Positions 45,999 to 55,869 of a DNA stretch of 64,000 nucleotides are shown here, in pieces. The notes under the pieces are model-generated. The model saw only the letters and a program-made list of their open reading frames with translations, did not search any database and had not been told where the DNA came from. The stretch spans positions 62,001 to 126,000 of the forward strand of contig NZ_VOSS01000001.1 in assembly GCF_007997035.1 (NCBI RefSeq), written 5' to 3'. The translations under genes and the position numbers were made by a program. Every line of letters begins with the position of its first letter. Within the stretch, counting starts at the first letter, position 1. The DNA is from Ralstonia sp. TCR112. Lineage in GTDB: Bacteria > Pseudomonadota > Gammaproteobacteria > Burkholderiales > Burkholderiaceae.

Positions 45999-46954
45999 GA
46001 GCGACGCAACAGGTGATACGCCAGACGTGCCGCCACGCGCACGGTGCGGCGGTCCTGGTCGTATTCGGGGTTGGTTTCGGCGATGTCCGCCACGCGCACC
46101 TTGCCCGTTGAGCAGACACGCTGCACCAGCGCTTCGAGCACCGGCAGCGTGGTGCCGTAGGCCGCAGGCGCGGACACGCCAGGCGCCACGGCGGCGGCCA
46201 GCACATCCATGTCGATGGTCAGGTAGACATGATCGGCATCAGCCAACCACGCATCGAGATCGGCCATGCGCGCATCGAGGTGCCGCTCCTGCACGTCGGT
46301 GTCTTCGACGTAGTGCGCGTGCAGTGCGTCGGCGCGGTCGAACAGCGCGGGCGTGTTCGACAGGCGGCTGACACCGAGGCAGCAATACGTCAGGTCGATG
46401 CCGTGCGCGGCGCAGTCTTCGGCGATCTGGTCGAACGGCGTGCCGGAGTTGCCGGGGCGGCTCGTGCGCAGGTCGAAATGCGCATCAAAATTGACGACCG
46501 CAAGACGCCCGCGCCAGCCTTGCTTCTGCCAATGCTGACGCAGGCCTTGGTACGTGCCGAAAGCAACCTCGTGGCCGCCGCCGAGCACGACCGGCCGCGC
46601 ACCGGCATCCAGCAACGCGCACACGCTGTGCCCAAGCGCGGCTTGCGCGCGTTCCAGATCGCCATCGTCACACGTGACATCGCCCGCGTCGGCAAGCACC
46701 GACAGGCCATGCGCGGGCACGTTGGCCAACGCACGGCGAATTTCCCGCGGCCCCTGCGCCGCACCCGCACGGCCGTGATTGCGTACCACGCCCGCATCGC
46801 ACGCAAAACCCAGCAGCGCGGGCGCGCCGGACAATGTCGTCGCATCAGCCGATTGCACGACCTGGAACAGGCGCGTCACGTCACCGCGTTCGCCGGTGTC
46901 GTCACGCCCCTGCCAGATGGAAGCATCGAACGTTGCAGCTTCAGTCATCGTCAT
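45995..46954 (-). CDS. hutG: Formimidoylglutamase
   Basis: 319 residues, arginase/ureohydrolase fold. Removes formamide from N-formimidoyl-L-glutamate, the last step of one histidine breakdown route. Manganese ligands are visible in [20 protein letters not shown] and LTIDMDV; the N-terminal [20 protein letters not shown] is typical of HutG rather than arginase or agmatinase. Overlaps the ATP-binding gene and hutD by 4 bases on either side. hutH, hutU and hutI are absent from the window. Confidence 0.9.
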   Translation of the reverse strand: MTMTEAATFDASIWQGRDDTGERGDVTRLFQVVQSADATTLSGAPALLGFACDAGVVRNHGRAGAAQGPREIRRALANVPAHGLSVLADAGDVTCDDGDLERAQAALGHSVCALLDAGARPVVLGGGHEVAFGTYQGLRQHWQKQGWRGRLAVVNFDAHFDLRTSRPGNSGTPFDQIAEDCAAHGIDLTYCCLGVSRLSNTPALFDRADALHAHYVEDTDVQERHLDARMADLDAWLADADHVYLTIDMDVLAAAVAPGVSAPAAYGTTLPVLEALVQRVCSTGKVRVADIAETNPEYDQDRRTVRVAARLAYHLLRRS

Positions 46955-47751
46955 GCGCGTGTCAGCACCGCTTGCAGGAACGAACGCGTGCGCGCTTCCT
47001 TGGGCTCGCCAAAGATGACCGACGGCGGCCCGGCTTCGACGATGCCGCCGCCGTCCATCACCACCACCACGTCGGCCACCTCGCGCGCGAAACCCATCTC
47101 GTGCGTGACGACCAGCATCGTCATGCCTTCCTTGGCGAGCAGCTTCATCACTTGCAGCACTTCGCCGACGAGTTCCGGATCAAGCGCGGAGGTCGGCTCG
47201 TCGAACAGCATCACCTTGGGCCGCATCGCCAGCGCGCGCGCAATCGCCACGCGCTGCTTCTGTCCGCCCGACAGACTCGCGGGCATCGCGTCGGCCTTGT
47301 GCGCCAGGCCCACTTTCTGCAGCAGCTCGCGCGCTTCTGTTTCGGCTTCGTGCTTCGACTTGCCACTCAGCATGCGCGGGCCAACGGTGACGTTGTGCAG
47401 CACCGAAAGATGCGGGAACAGGTTGAACGACTGGAACACCATGCCGACCTGTTGCCGCAGCTGATTCAACTCGCCGTCGGGCAGCAGCTTGCCGTTGTCG
47501 ATCAGGCGCTTGCCGCAGATGTCGATGGTGCCGCCTTCGGCTGTTTCGAGCCCGTTGCAGCAGCGCAGGAACGTGCTCTTGCCCGACCCGCTGGGGCCGA
47601 TGACGACCACCACCTGCGAGGCGTCGACGTCAAAGTCGATGCCCTTGAGCACGGTGTGATCGCCATACGATTTGGTGAGCCCGCGGATCTGGATCATGGG
47701 CACATCCAGCGCGGACTTGAGTGTTTGCAGGTTCGCATTCGTCATGTTCAT
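46951..47751 (-). CDS. Amino-acid ABC transporter ATP-binding protein
   Basis: 266 residues, ABC ATPase of the polar-amino-acid (GlnQ/HisP) type. Walker [15 protein letters not shown]-loop region [19 protein letters not shown], signature [15 protein letters not shown], Walker [15 protein letters not shown] and the His switch in VVTHEMGFA are all intact. A 15-residue N-terminal extension precedes [14 protein letters not shown]. It overlaps the permease and hutG genes by 4 bases each. Histidine or a related compound is the likely cargo from context. Confidence 0.93.
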   Translation of the reverse strand: MNMTNANLQTLKSALDVPMIQIRGLTKSYGDHTVLKGIDFDVDASQVVVVIGPSGSGKSTFLRCCNGLETAEGGTIDICGKRLIDNGKLLPDGELNQLRQQVGMVFQSFNLFPHLSVLHNVTVGPRMLSGKSKHEAETEARELLQKVGLAHKADAMPASLSGGQKQRVAIARALAMRPKVMLFDEPTSALDPELVGEVLQVMKLLAKEGMTMLVVTHEMGFAREVADVVVVMDGGGIVEAGPPSVIFGEPKEARTRSFLQAVLTRA

Positions 47752-48416
47752 TGCACCATGCCTCCCGCACGGATGTTGCGTTCAAGGCGGTGCAGCAGAT
47801 AGCTGGCGGCACTGGTCAGCACCAGGTACACCAGCGCAATCGCCAGATACACCTCCAGCGAGCGATACGACACGCTGATGATCTTCTGCCCTTCGTGCAT
47901 CAGGTCGTGGATCGTCAGCAGCGACACCAGCGCCGAGTTCTTGATCAGCGCGATGAACTCGTTGCCCAGCGGCGGAATCATCCGCACCACGGCCTGCGGC
48001 AGGATGATCGCGCGCATCGACTGCGCCGACGACATGCCGATCGAGCGTGCCGCCTCCATCTGCCCGCGATCCACCGACTGGATCGCGCCGCGCACGATTT
48101 CCGACACATAGGCGCCCGAATACACGCCCAGCCCCAGCACGCCGCACACAAACGCCGGCAGCAGGATGTCGAACTGCGGCAGCCCGAAGAACAGCAGAAA
48201 AAGCTGCACCAGCAGCGGCGTGCCACGGATGAACGTTACGTACACCGTGCAGATGCCGTAGATGAATCGGCGGCGCGGGTTCAACCGCCCGATGCCGATC
48301 AGCAAGCCGAGCACGCAGCCGAGCACCAGCGCGGCGGCCGTCACCTCAACCGTGACGAGCGCACCGCGCAGGATGTCCGTCCAACCGGCCCAGACAGGAG
48401 AGAAATCCAGTTCCAT
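47748..48416 (-). CDS. Amino-acid ABC transporter permease
   Basis: 222 residues with about five membrane helices ([32 protein letters not shown], and others). The [10 protein letters not shown] and EAA-type loop ([20 protein letters not shown]) are hallmarks of HisMQ/GlnP permeases. Only one permease gene is present, so a homodimeric transporter is expected. Overlaps the ATPase gene by 4 bases; the binding-protein gene lies 18 bases upstream. Confidence 0.92.
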   Translation of the reverse strand: MELDFSPVWAGWTDILRGALVTVEVTAAALVLGCVLGLLIGIGRLNPRRRFIYGICTVYVTFIRGTPLLVQLFLLFFGLPQFDILLPAFVCGVLGLGVYSGAYVSEIVRGAIQSVDRGQMEAARSIGMSSAQSMRAIILPQAVVRMIPPLGNEFIALIKNSALVSLLTIHDLMHEGQKIISVSYRSLEVYLAIALVYLVLTSAASYLLHRLERNIRAGGMVQ

Positions 48417-48434
48417 CAGCGTGTCCGTCGGTCG

Positions 48435-49199
48435 TTACTTGGCAGCGGCGCCAAACCACTTCTTGACGATCTGGTCGTACGTGCCGTCGGCCTTGATCTT
48501 CTCCAGCGCGGCGTTCAGTGCCTTGGTCAATTCGGGCTGATCTCGGCGCACGGCGATGCCGTATTCCTCCGTGGTCAGCGCGGGCTCAACCAGGCGCAGG
48601 CCCGGACGCGCCTTGACGTAATACGCGGCAGCGGGGCGACCCGTGACGGCGGCATCGGCGCGGCCGATTTCGACGAGGTTGAACATCTGCTCGTTCTTTT
48701 CGACTTCCACGCGCTCGACCTTCGGATAGTTTTCCTTCAGGTAGTTGACCGACTTGGTACCGACCTGCACGCTGACCTTCTTGCCGTTCAGATCCGCCGG
48801 CGTCTTGATGGCCGTGTTGCCTTGCTTGACCATCGCGACCAGGCCGCCGTGGTAGTACGGCACCGTGAAATCAACCACCTTCTTGCGCTCTTCCGTGATG
48901 TAGATGCCCGAGATGGCCACGTCGAAGCGGCGCGAGATCAGGCCCGGCACGAGGCCCTTGAAGTCGATGTCCGTCCATTCGACCGGACGGCCCATGGTGC
49001 GGGCCAGCGCTTCGATCAGGTCCACATCAAAGCCGGTGCGCTTGCCGTTTTCGACAAACTCCATCGGCGCGAATGTCGCGTCGGTGGCAACGCGCAGCGG
49101 CTCCCCAGCGGCGTGCGCGGCGGTCGCGAAAGACGCCGCGGCGGACAACGCCACGGCACAAGCCAGCATCGAATGCATGAAACGACGACGATTCCCCAT
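48435..49199 (-). CDS. Amino-acid ABC transporter substrate-binding protein
   Basis: 254 residues: signal peptide (RFMHSMLACAVALSAAASFA) and a family 3 solute-binding domain beginning LRVATDATFAPMEFVENGKR, with FDVAISGIYITEERKKVVDF typical of lysine/arginine/ornithine/histidine-type binders. It delivers substrate to the permease-ATPase pair encoded downstream. AAGGAGACCACTC precedes the ATG. Context with hutG and hutD suggests histidine or urocanate-type substrates. Confidence 0.93.
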   Translation of the reverse strand: MGNRRRFMHSMLACAVALSAAASFATAAHAAGEPLRVATDATFAPMEFVENGKRTGFDVDLIEALARTMGRPVEWTDIDFKGLVPGLISRRFDVAISGIYITEERKKVVDFTVPYYHGGLVAMVKQGNTAIKTPADLNGKKVSVQVGTKSVNYLKENYPKVERVEVEKNEQMFNLVEIGRADAAVTGRPAAAYYVKARPGLRLVEPALTTEEYGIAVRRDQPELTKALNAALEKIKADGTYDQIVKKWFGAAAK

Positions 49200-49259
49200 G
49201 AGTGGTCTCCTTGTGTGATGCGTGTGGGGTGAGAAAAAAAGATCGGAAAAATCGAGAAT

Positions 49260-50029
49260 TCAAAGGTCCTGCAGCCGTGCGGAAATGGACGTCGCCGCTG
49301 CAACGGTCATGTCGATGAGGCGTTGCTCCTTGCCGCGCACGCGCGTTGCTGGCGCCATCAGCGTGATGGAGCCGAGCGCGTGGCCGGGCAGCCGGAACAC
49401 CGGCACGCTCACGCCCCAGACGCCCGGGTCGACCTCGCCTTCGGACAGCGCATAGCCTGCGGCGCGAATGTCGGAGAGTTCAGCTTGCAGTTGCGCCTGG
49501 GTGTCGGCATCGATGGCCAGCAGATCGGCCAGGATGGCACGCGCCGCAGCGGGCGGCATGAAGGCGAGCAACGACTTGGCGGAGGCGCCGGCCAGCAGCG
49601 GCACGCCGCGCCCTTTCTCGAACGAGCAGCGCAGCGACTGCTGGCTCTCGACCATCTCCAGGCAGACGGCCTGGTCCTTCACGGCCACGACCAATCCCAC
49701 CGATTCGCCCGACTCCGCCACCAGCTTGGCCATGCCGATGCGCGCCTCCTGCACGAGATGGGAGGCGTGGTCGAAACCGAGTGCGAGCTGCAGGCTGATC
49801 GGCCCCGGGGCATAGGTGCCGGCCGATTCCAGCACGAAGCCCCAACGCTTGAGCATCGCCACCTGGCGGTACAGCGTGCTCTGCGGCAGGCCGGTCAGTT
49901 CGACCAGCTCGCGCGCGCCACCGGGCGACCGTGACGCGCGATGGTGGCGAGCACCATCAGCACGCGGTCCGAGCCGCTCGTGGCGGCAGCGGATTGTGCT
50001 GGCGAAGGGGCCAAGCCCGGCTCGGTCAT
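49260..50029 (-). CDS. IclR-family transcriptional regulator (apparent frameshift)
   Basis: From the ATG at 50029 the N-terminal HTH half (SGSDRVLMVLATIARHGRPV) reads in one frame; ARELVELTGLPQSTLYRQVA and the effector domain read in another to 49260. One added base near 49918-49921 (coding GTGGCGCG for GTGGGCGCG) restores RPVGARELVEL and a 256-residue IclR protein. The C-terminal domain is otherwise complete. It is the first gene of the transporter-hutG-hutD unit and has a strong dyad 64 bases upstream, so it probably controls its own operon. Confidence 0.82.
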
Positions 50030-50092
50030 CGCGAAACTCCGTCGAGTGATGTTGCGACGGAGAATGCGGCGATTTTCTCAATTCATCAACGC

Positions 50093-50117
50093 TGAATTCC
50101 CATTGAACGGGAATTCA
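50093..50117. promoter_or_regulatory. Probable IclR operator upstream of the hut-like operon
   Basis: TGAATTCCC-attgaac-GGGAATTCA, perfect 9-base inverted repeat with a 7-base centre, 64 bases upstream of the IclR ATG. Related half-sites (AATTC) occur at 50080-50083 and 50122-50126. Position suggests control of the whole IclR-ABC-hutG-hutD unit. Confidence 0.6.
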
Positions 50118-50138
50118 TCGCGAATTCGGTATTTACAC

Positions 50139-50660
50139 CTAGGACGCATCGATCACATTTCCGGCGCCTTCATCCAGTCGCGCTTCCAGAAACGCGACAA
50201 CGGCGTGGGCGGATGCCTCGCTGCGGCAGGTCGTCAGCGCGGCGTACAGCGGTGCGGCCAGGCCGTTGAGAAAGTCGATGGGCGCTTCCGGACCTTCGGC
50301 GAGATAGCGCTGCAACGCCGAGAACGCGCCGGCTTGGCTCAAGCGCCAGTCCGCAATCGAGGCCTGCCGCACGTGGCGCGGCGCAAATGGCGTGGACGAC
50401 ACCGGCTTGGGCGGCTTGGGCGCGGTCTTGATGGGCGCGCGGCTTGCGACATGGCCGTCGGCAATCAGGCGCGCGAGGTCTTCGGCACGGTCTTCGATAT
50501 CGGGGCCGGCGCTGCTCAACTGCGCCAGGATGTCCGCCGCGCAGCGCTCGCCATTGACCAGCAGCAGGATCGCCCGCTGCCGATGCGTGACGTGCCCGCT
50601 GCGCGTTTGCAGCTCCTGCGTGCCGCGCTCCGTGCGCGACAGGATATGGCTCAGATCCAC
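50139..50660 (-). CDS. Hypothetical protein
   Basis: 173 residues from a GTG at 50660 with GGGAGGGGA upstream. The N-terminal half is helical and resembles a small winged-helix-like regulator (SGHVTHRQRAILLLVNGERC, ADILAQLSSAGPDIEDRAED, LARLIADGHV), then a Pro-rich linker and a helical C terminus. The similarity to a named domain is not strong enough to name it. It reads toward the IclR gene. Confidence 0.65.
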   Translation of the reverse strand: MDLSHILSRTERGTQELQTRSGHVTHRQRAILLLVNGERCAADILAQLSSAGPDIEDRAEDLARLIADGHVASRAPIKTAPKPPKPVSSTPFAPRHVRQASIADWRLSQAGAFSALQRYLAEGPEAPIDFLNGLAAPLYAALTTCRSEASAHAVVAFLEARLDEGAGNVIDAS

Positions 50661-50917
50661 CGTCCCCTCCCTTGTTTTTTTTTTGCGTCTGTCGGATGAG
50701 AGGCCAGTCTAGAAAAACCCGGCGCGGCGCGGACCATTCGAACGCCGCGGGGGGCGCGATACCGACTATCACGTGCGCTCGATTGCGTTCGTGCGGAGGA
50801 GCGGCATGGCAATCGATCATCAAATCCGGATTGAAACCAGATCGACTCACAGGCCCTTTATCGTCTGCGATTGGAAATCTACAGTGCAGCGCATTGCCAC
50901 CCAAACGGAGTTTCACC

Positions 50918-51463
50918 ATGTTCATCCGCCCCGCCCTGCTTGCCGCCGCCGTGCTGACGCTGCCAACTGCAATCGGCATCGCGCCGGCAGCGGCTGCGTC
51001 AATGTCCGATGCCGACCTCATCCGCCCAGACCACGTCGCCGCAGCGGACACGCCGCAGGCCGCAGCCGCCGTGCTCGCTGCGCGCCGCTACGCCACCTTC
51101 TGGCATACCGGCGATGCCCGCTATGCCACGGAAGCGCTGTCGCCCGCGTTTGTCGACCGCACACTGCCCGCCGGACGCGTGCAGGGCACGCAAGGCCCGC
51201 TCGATGCGTCCAAGGCGTTTCACACGGCCGTGCCTGACATGCGCGTGGAGATCGAAGACATGGTCGTCGCCGGCGACCGCGTCTCGGTTCACCTGCGCTT
51301 TCGCGGACACTTCACTGGCGAATTCGGCCGCACGCACGGGCAGAACCAGCCGATCGACTTCCAGGCCTTCGACCTGTACCGCATCGCCGACGGCAAGATC
51401 GCCGAAAACTGGCACCTGGAAGACAACCAGACATTGCTGCGGCAGATGGGCCTTCAACCGTAA
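50918..51463 (+). CDS. Exported SnoaL/NTF2-like protein
   Basis: 181 residues: signal peptide (LLAAAVLTLPTAIGIAPAAA) and an NTF2-like fold with ARRYATFWHTGDARYATEAL, VEIEDMVVAGDRVSVHLRF and FDLYRIADGKIAENWHLED, the standard SnoaL/ester-cyclase-like strands. AACGGAG lies before the ATG at 50918; upstream frame extension is not supported. The family includes polyketide cyclases and hydrolases; here a periplasmic role is expected but unknown. Confidence 0.8.
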   Translation: MFIRPALLAAAVLTLPTAIGIAPAAAASMSDADLIRPDHVAAADTPQAAAAVLAARRYATFWHTGDARYATEALSPAFVDRTLPAGRVQGTQGPLDASKAFHTAVPDMRVEIEDMVVAGDRVSVHLRFRGHFTGEFGRTHGQNQPIDFQAFDLYRIADGKIAENWHLEDNQTLLRQMGLQP

Positions 51464-51608
51464 TCCTCACGGCTTCATTAACGCCCATTAACAGCCCTGC
51501 TGCCCGCTCCCGCTATGCTTCGGCCCAGCTTGCAGACCGCTGATGCGGCTGCCCAAGCGTCAGAAAAATCGAGCCAATCAACACACAAGAACATCTTCGG
51601 GAGAAGCA

Positions 51609-52538
51609 ATGGGAAAGGGGTTTCAGGGCGCGTTGCGCGCCTGCGCGGGCACACTCGCCTGCGCAGCAGTGCTGGGCGCAACGAGCTTGACGGGCGCTAC
51701 GGCAGCCCACGCGCAACAGGCCAGCGATCCGCAACAGGAAATGAAGCAGGCCTGGGCCGCTGCCAAGGCCGCTGCGAAGGTCGGCCCCACGTCGATCGAA
51801 TTACGAGACCAGGCCACGCTCAAGATCGGCAAGGACGAGGTCTTTATTCCACAGCCGGCCGCGGGGCAGCTCATGCACGCCATGGGCAACAGCAACAACC
51901 CCGACATGCTCGGCCTGGTCATGCCCACCAGCGACGACGACGAATGGATGGTCGTCGCCAAGTACGAGGCCTCGGGCTACATCAAGGACGACGACGCCCG
52001 CGACTGGAACGTCGACGATCTATACAAATCGCTCAAGGAAGGCACCGCTGCTGCCAACGAAGAGCGCGAGAAGCGCGGCATCCCCGCACTGGAAATCCAA
52101 GGCTGGGTCGAGCGTCCGCACTATGACGCCGCCACGCACCGCCTGATCTGGTCGATGGCTGCACGCTCCAAGGGCCAGCCCGCTGATGACCCCGGCGCGG
52201 TGAACTACAACACTTATGCACTGGGCCGCGACGGCTACATCAGCCTGAACCTGATCACCGGCCGCAACCACGTCGACACCGACAAACCCGCCGTGCAAAA
52301 GCTGCTCGCCGATCTCGATTTCAAAGACGGCAAGCGCTACACCGATTTCAACGCGAAGACCGACAAGGTCGCCGAGTACGGCCTGGCCGCGCTGGTCGGT
52401 GGCATCGCCGCCAAGAAGCTCGGCCTGTTTGCGGTGATCGCCGCGTTCCTCGCGAAGTTTGCCAAGGTGGCGATCCTGGCGGTGGCAGGCTTTGGCGCGG
52501 CCTTCGCGAAGTTCTTCAAGCGCAAGCCGAGCGCATAA
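51609..52538 (+). CDS. DUF2167 domain-containing membrane protein
   Basis: 309 residues from the ATG at 51609 with CGGGAGAAG upstream. Signal peptide region (CAGTLACAAVLGATSLTGAT), then the DUF2167 domain: ATLKIGKDEVFIPQPAAGQL, WMVVAKYEASGYIKDDDARD, LEIQGWVERPHYDAATHRLI. Two hydrophobic segments near the C terminus (LAALVGGIAAKKLGLFAVIA, ILAVAGFGAAFAKFF) anchor it. Function unknown in the family. A site-2-type protease gene starts 3 bases after its stop. Confidence 0.85.
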   Translation: MGKGFQGALRACAGTLACAAVLGATSLTGATAAHAQQASDPQQEMKQAWAAAKAAAKVGPTSIELRDQATLKIGKDEVFIPQPAAGQLMHAMGNSNNPDMLGLVMPTSDDDEWMVVAKYEASGYIKDDDARDWNVDDLYKSLKEGTAAANEEREKRGIPALEIQGWVERPHYDAATHRLIWSMAARSKGQPADDPGAVNYNTYALGRDGYISLNLITGRNHVDTDKPAVQKLLADLDFKDGKRYTDFNAKTDKVAEYGLAALVGGIAAKKLGLFAVIAAFLAKFAKVAILAVAGFGAAFAKFFKRKPSA

Positions 52539-52541
52539 GCC

Positions 52542-53261
52542 GTGGCCAAGCTGCTGATCCTGCTGTTTTCAGGGCTGAAGTTCGGCAAGCTGCTGACCAC
52601 CGGCGGCACGATGCTGCTGTCGGTGGCCGCCTATGCCTTCGTGTTCGGCTGGCGCTATGCGGTGGGTTTCGTGGTGCTGCTGTTCATCCACGAGATGGGC
52701 CATTTCATGGCGGCACGCCAACGCGGGTTGGCCGTGGGCGCGCCGACCTTCATCCCGTTCGTGGGTGCGTGGATCGACCTGAAAGAGCAGCCGATGGATG
52801 TGGAAACCGAGGCCCATATCGGCCTGGCCGGCCCCGTCGCCGGCACGGTCGGCGCGATGCTGTGCTACGGGCTCGCGCGCTACACCGACAGCCAGTTGCT
52901 GCTGGCGCTGGCCTACGCCGGCTGCTTCCTCAACCTGTTCAACCTGATCCCGCTGTCACCGTTTGACGGCGGACGGATTACGGCGGTGCTGTCGCCGCGC
53001 ATCTGGTTTCTAGGCGTGCCGGTGCTGGTGGCGCTGTTCGTCTGGCGGCCGAGCCCGATCCTGATTCTGATTGCGGTGCTGGCCGTGCCGCAGTTGATGA
53101 AGGCGTGGCGCTACGACCCGGATGCGCCGGAAAACCGCGCGTACTACAGCATCTCGAACGAGTCGCGGCTGACTTACACCGTCTACTACATCGGCCTGGT
53201 CGTGTTCCTGGCGATGATGAGCCACGAGCTGCACGACATGCTGGGCAGCGTGCGCGCATAA
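52542..53261 (+). CDS. Site-2 protease-family (M50) membrane metallopeptidase
   Basis: 239 residues from a GTG at 52542, three bases after the DUF2167 stop. The zinc motif lies in helix 2 (FIHEMGHFMAA, His50-Glu51 and His54) and the third-ligand motif in SPFDGGRITAV. Both are intact, so it is predicted to cut within the membrane. The C terminus is a predicted cytoplasmic tail. Tight coupling suggests it works with the DUF2167 protein. Confidence 0.85.
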   Translation: MAKLLILLFSGLKFGKLLTTGGTMLLSVAAYAFVFGWRYAVGFVVLLFIHEMGHFMAARQRGLAVGAPTFIPFVGAWIDLKEQPMDVETEAHIGLAGPVAGTVGAMLCYGLARYTDSQLLLALAYAGCFLNLFNLIPLSPFDGGRITAVLSPRIWFLGVPVLVALFVWRPSPILILIAVLAVPQLMKAWRYDPDAPENRAYYSISNESRLTYTVYYIGLVVFLAMMSHELHDMLGSVRA

Positions 53262-53290
53262 AAAAACCTCCGCCGGTGCGGAGGTTTTTT
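53261..53290. terminator. Bidirectional rho-independent terminator
   Basis: AAAAAACCTCCGC-cggt-GCGGAGGTTTTTT between the M50 gene and convergent sodB; the A- and T-runs serve both directions. Confidence 0.92.
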
Positions 53291-53313
53291 CTGAATCGCC
53301 GGAGCGATTCGCC

Positions 53314-53892
53314 TTAGGCGAAGTTCTTGGCAACGAAGTCCCAGTTGACCAGGTTCCAGAACGCCTCGACGTACTTGGGACGAGCGTTGCGGTAGTCGAT
53401 GTAGTAGGCGTGTTCCCATACGTCGCAGGTCAGCAGCGGCTTGGCGTCGGTCGTCAGCGGCGTGGCGGCGTTGGAGGTCGACACCAGATCCAGCGAGCCG
53501 TCGGCCTTCTTCACCAGCCAGGCCCAGCCCGAACCGAACGTGCCGATGGCCGTCTTGGTGAACTCTTCCTTGAACTTGTCGAAGCTGCCCCACTTGGCGT
53601 TGATGGCGTCAGCCAGCGCGCCGGTCGGAGCGCCGCCGCCTTGCGGCTTCAGGCCGTTCCAGTAGAACGTGTGGTTCCAGACCTGTGCGGCGTTGTTGAA
53701 CACACCGCCCGAGGACTTCTTGACGATGTCTTCCAGGCTCAGGTTCTCGAACTCGGTGCCCTTGATCAGGTTGTTCAGGTTCGTGACGTAGGTCTGGTGG
53801 TGCTTGCCGTAGTGGAACTCCAGCGTTTCCTTGGAGATGTGCGGCGCCAGAGCGTCTTGGGCGTACGGCAGCGGGGGGAGCGTGTGTTCCAT
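53314..53892 (-). CDS. sodB: Superoxide dismutase [Fe]
   Basis: 192 residues. Metal ligands: His in [10 protein letters not shown], His in WNHTFYW, and Asp/His in [11 protein letters not shown]. The Gln in [10 protein letters not shown] and GGGAPTGAL are typical of iron rather than manganese enzymes. Converts superoxide to H2O2 and O2 in the cytosol. The ATG at 53892 is the usual family start; an upstream extension is not conserved-looking. Monocistronic, with a terminator shared with the M50 gene. Confidence 0.95.
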   Translation of the reverse strand: MEHTLPPLPYAQDALAPHISKETLEFHYGKHHQTYVTNLNNLIKGTEFENLSLEDIVKKSSGGVFNNAAQVWNHTFYWNGLKPQGGGAPTGALADAINAKWGSFDKFKEEFTKTAIGTFGSGWAWLVKKADGSLDLVSTSNAATPLTTDAKPLLTCDVWEHAYYIDYRNARPKYVEAFWNLVNWDFVAKNFA

Positions 53893-54039
53893 TGTTCTTG
53901 CCTTCTGTGGGTTGTACAGGTTGGGAGCGACGATTGTAGGAGACTTGCAAAACCGGCGCAAACCGCAGGCTAAATAGTCGGAATACCCGCTAAACGCGTG
54001 CGGAATCGCGATCATTGCCGCGATCAGGTCATGCGCTGG

Positions 54040-55485
54040 TCACAGTTCGAGCTTCGGTTGCACGCGGGCGATTTCGATGTCGGCCGTGCCTTGCGCCAGC
54101 CGCGCCTCGATGCGCGCCCGGGCATGCAATGCGTTCGGATCGCGGATGGCGTGGCCCTTGGCATCGAGCAACACCGCATAGCCGCGCTCCAGCGTGCGCT
54201 GCGGCGCCAGCAGTTCCAGACCGGCGTGCTGACGCGCCAGGCGTTCCTGGGCGCGAGACAGCGTGTCTCGCATGACGCGTGCCAGCGTCGCTTCGGCTTG
54301 CTGGAGGCGCGTGCGCTCTCGCGTGGCGTCGGGGCGCGCCGCGGACAGGCGCATCGTCAGCAGACGCTGGAGATGTTCCGCACGCTGCATGCGGCCGGTC
54401 AGGGCAAAGCGCAGGCGGCCCTCCAGATGGGCGAGTTGCGTGCGGCGTTCGCGCATCTGCGCCTGCGGGCTGCGCAGGCGGCGCGCGAGCCAATCGACGG
54501 TCTGCGCGCGGCGATCGAGCTGCCGGCGGAACTGGGCAGACAGCGCATCCCAGTCACGCCCCACATCGCGCAGCATGCGCGCACGGTCCGGGCTGACCAG
54601 TTCGGCCGCTGCGGTGGGCGTGGGCGCGCGCACGTCGGCCACAAAGTCGACGATCGTCACATCCGTCTCGTGACCGACACCGGCCACGATGGGAATTTCC
54701 GATGCGGCCACCGCGCGCGCCACCGGCTCTTCGTTGAAGGCCCAGAGGTCTTCAATGCTGCCGCCGCCCCGGCACAGGATGACCACGTCGACCTCTGCCC
54801 GGGCATTGACCCGTTCCAGCATGGCGGCGATGCGCTCCGACGCCCCGGCACCCTGCACCGGCACGGGATACACCACCACCGGCACATGCGGCGCACGCCG
54901 GCGCAGCGTGGTCAGCACGTCGCGCAAGGCCGCCGCCTGCAGCGACGTCACCACGCCAATCGCGCGCGGATGCCGTGGCAGCGGCCGCTTGCGGTCGGCA
55001 TCGAACAGCCCTTGCGCTTCCAGCGCGGCCTTCAGCAGCAGGAAGGCCTCGTACAGATTGCCCAGACCGGCGCGGCGGATGGCTTCGACGCTCAATTGCA
55101 GCTCGCCGCGCGCTTCGTACAGCGTGACCAGCGCGCGCACCTCGACGGCCTCGCCTTCGCGCGGGGTGAAATCGGCGTACTGGTTGCGACCCTTGAACAT
55201 CACGCAGCGAATCTGCGCGCCTGTGTCCTTGAGCGAAAAATACCAATGGCCGCTCGCTGCGCGCGTGAAGTTGGAAATCTCGCCGCGCACCCAGCCCAGC
55301 GGAAAGTTGCGTTCGAGCAGCCCCGCAATGCGGCGATTGACGTCGCTGACGGTGAGCACTTCCTGTCCGCCACGGGTCGGTGCAGACGCGGCAGCAGGTG
55401 CGGCCGGCATCTCCGAGGAGGGGGCGGGCGTGGGTGCGGAGGCATCCATCCAGAACGGGCGGCGGGAAGACGGCGGCGGGGTCAT
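54040..55485 (-). CDS. xseA: Exodeoxyribonuclease VII large subunit
   Basis: 481 residues if the ATG at 55485 is used (TTG at 55551 or ATG at 55449 are alternatives). The chain has the N-terminal OB fold ([20 protein letters not shown]), the catalytic domain ([51 protein letters not shown]), a long coiled-coil, and a C-terminal [13 protein letters not shown]. It degrades single-stranded DNA with XseB, which is not in the window. A Pro/Ser-rich N-terminal extension of about 45 residues precedes the OB fold. Confidence 0.94.
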   Translation of the reverse strand: MTPPPSSRRPFWMDASAPTPAPSSEMPAAPAAASAPTRGGQEVLTVSDVNRRIAGLLERNFPLGWVRGEISNFTRAASGHWYFSLKDTGAQIRCVMFKGRNQYADFTPREGEAVEVRALVTLYEARGELQLSVEAIRRAGLGNLYEAFLLLKAALEAQGLFDADRKRPLPRHPRAIGVVTSLQAAALRDVLTTLRRRAPHVPVVVYPVPVQGAGASERIAAMLERVNARAEVDVVILCRGGGSIEDLWAFNEEPVARAVAASEIPIVAGVGHETDVTIVDFVADVRAPTPTAAAELVSPDRARMLRDVGRDWDALSAQFRRQLDRRAQTVDWLARRLRSPQAQMRERRTQLAHLEGRLRFALTGRMQRAEHLQRLLTMRLSAARPDATRERTRLQQAEATLARVMRDTLSRAQERLARQHAGLELLAPQRTLERGYAVLLDAKGHAIRDPNALHARARIEARLAQGTADIEIARVQPKLEL

Positions 55486-55748
55486 AAGTGGTGCGAGCAG
55501 CGCAAAACAATGAGGCTTCGGGTCGACTTCTACCTTGAATAGGGGAGGCAACGCATGGCAAGTGGGCTACCTGTCCACAGCATAACGTGCTTGTCAAGCT
55601 TGACAGAGGTCAGGTGACGCGCTCTCTGCATTTTGACGCAACCCGTTGATTCTTATGAAAAATCCACCCATGTCAAAATTTCAGCAACGCAAGTAATTTC
55701 GTTCTGCGTCAAGCATTTAGCGCGAGCGCCCCAAGGATGTTCACAAAG

Positions 55749-55757
55749 TTATCCACA
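55749..55757 (+). promoter_or_regulatory. Perfect DnaA box in a degenerate repeat copy
   Basis: TTATCCACA matches the DnaA consensus exactly. It sits within a diverged fourth copy of the repeat (about 55700-55800: TCAAGCATTTAGCG and GATGTTCACAAAG). Confidence 0.55.
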
Positions 55758-55869
55758 GCATCGCTGGAAAACCGCGGTGTGACGCCTGGGCGGTGGATAA
55801 ATCGGCCGTCGATTCTCACACGTCAGGGCTGCGTCTCCACAGTTTTTCGCCGGAATCGCCACTGCTCAA

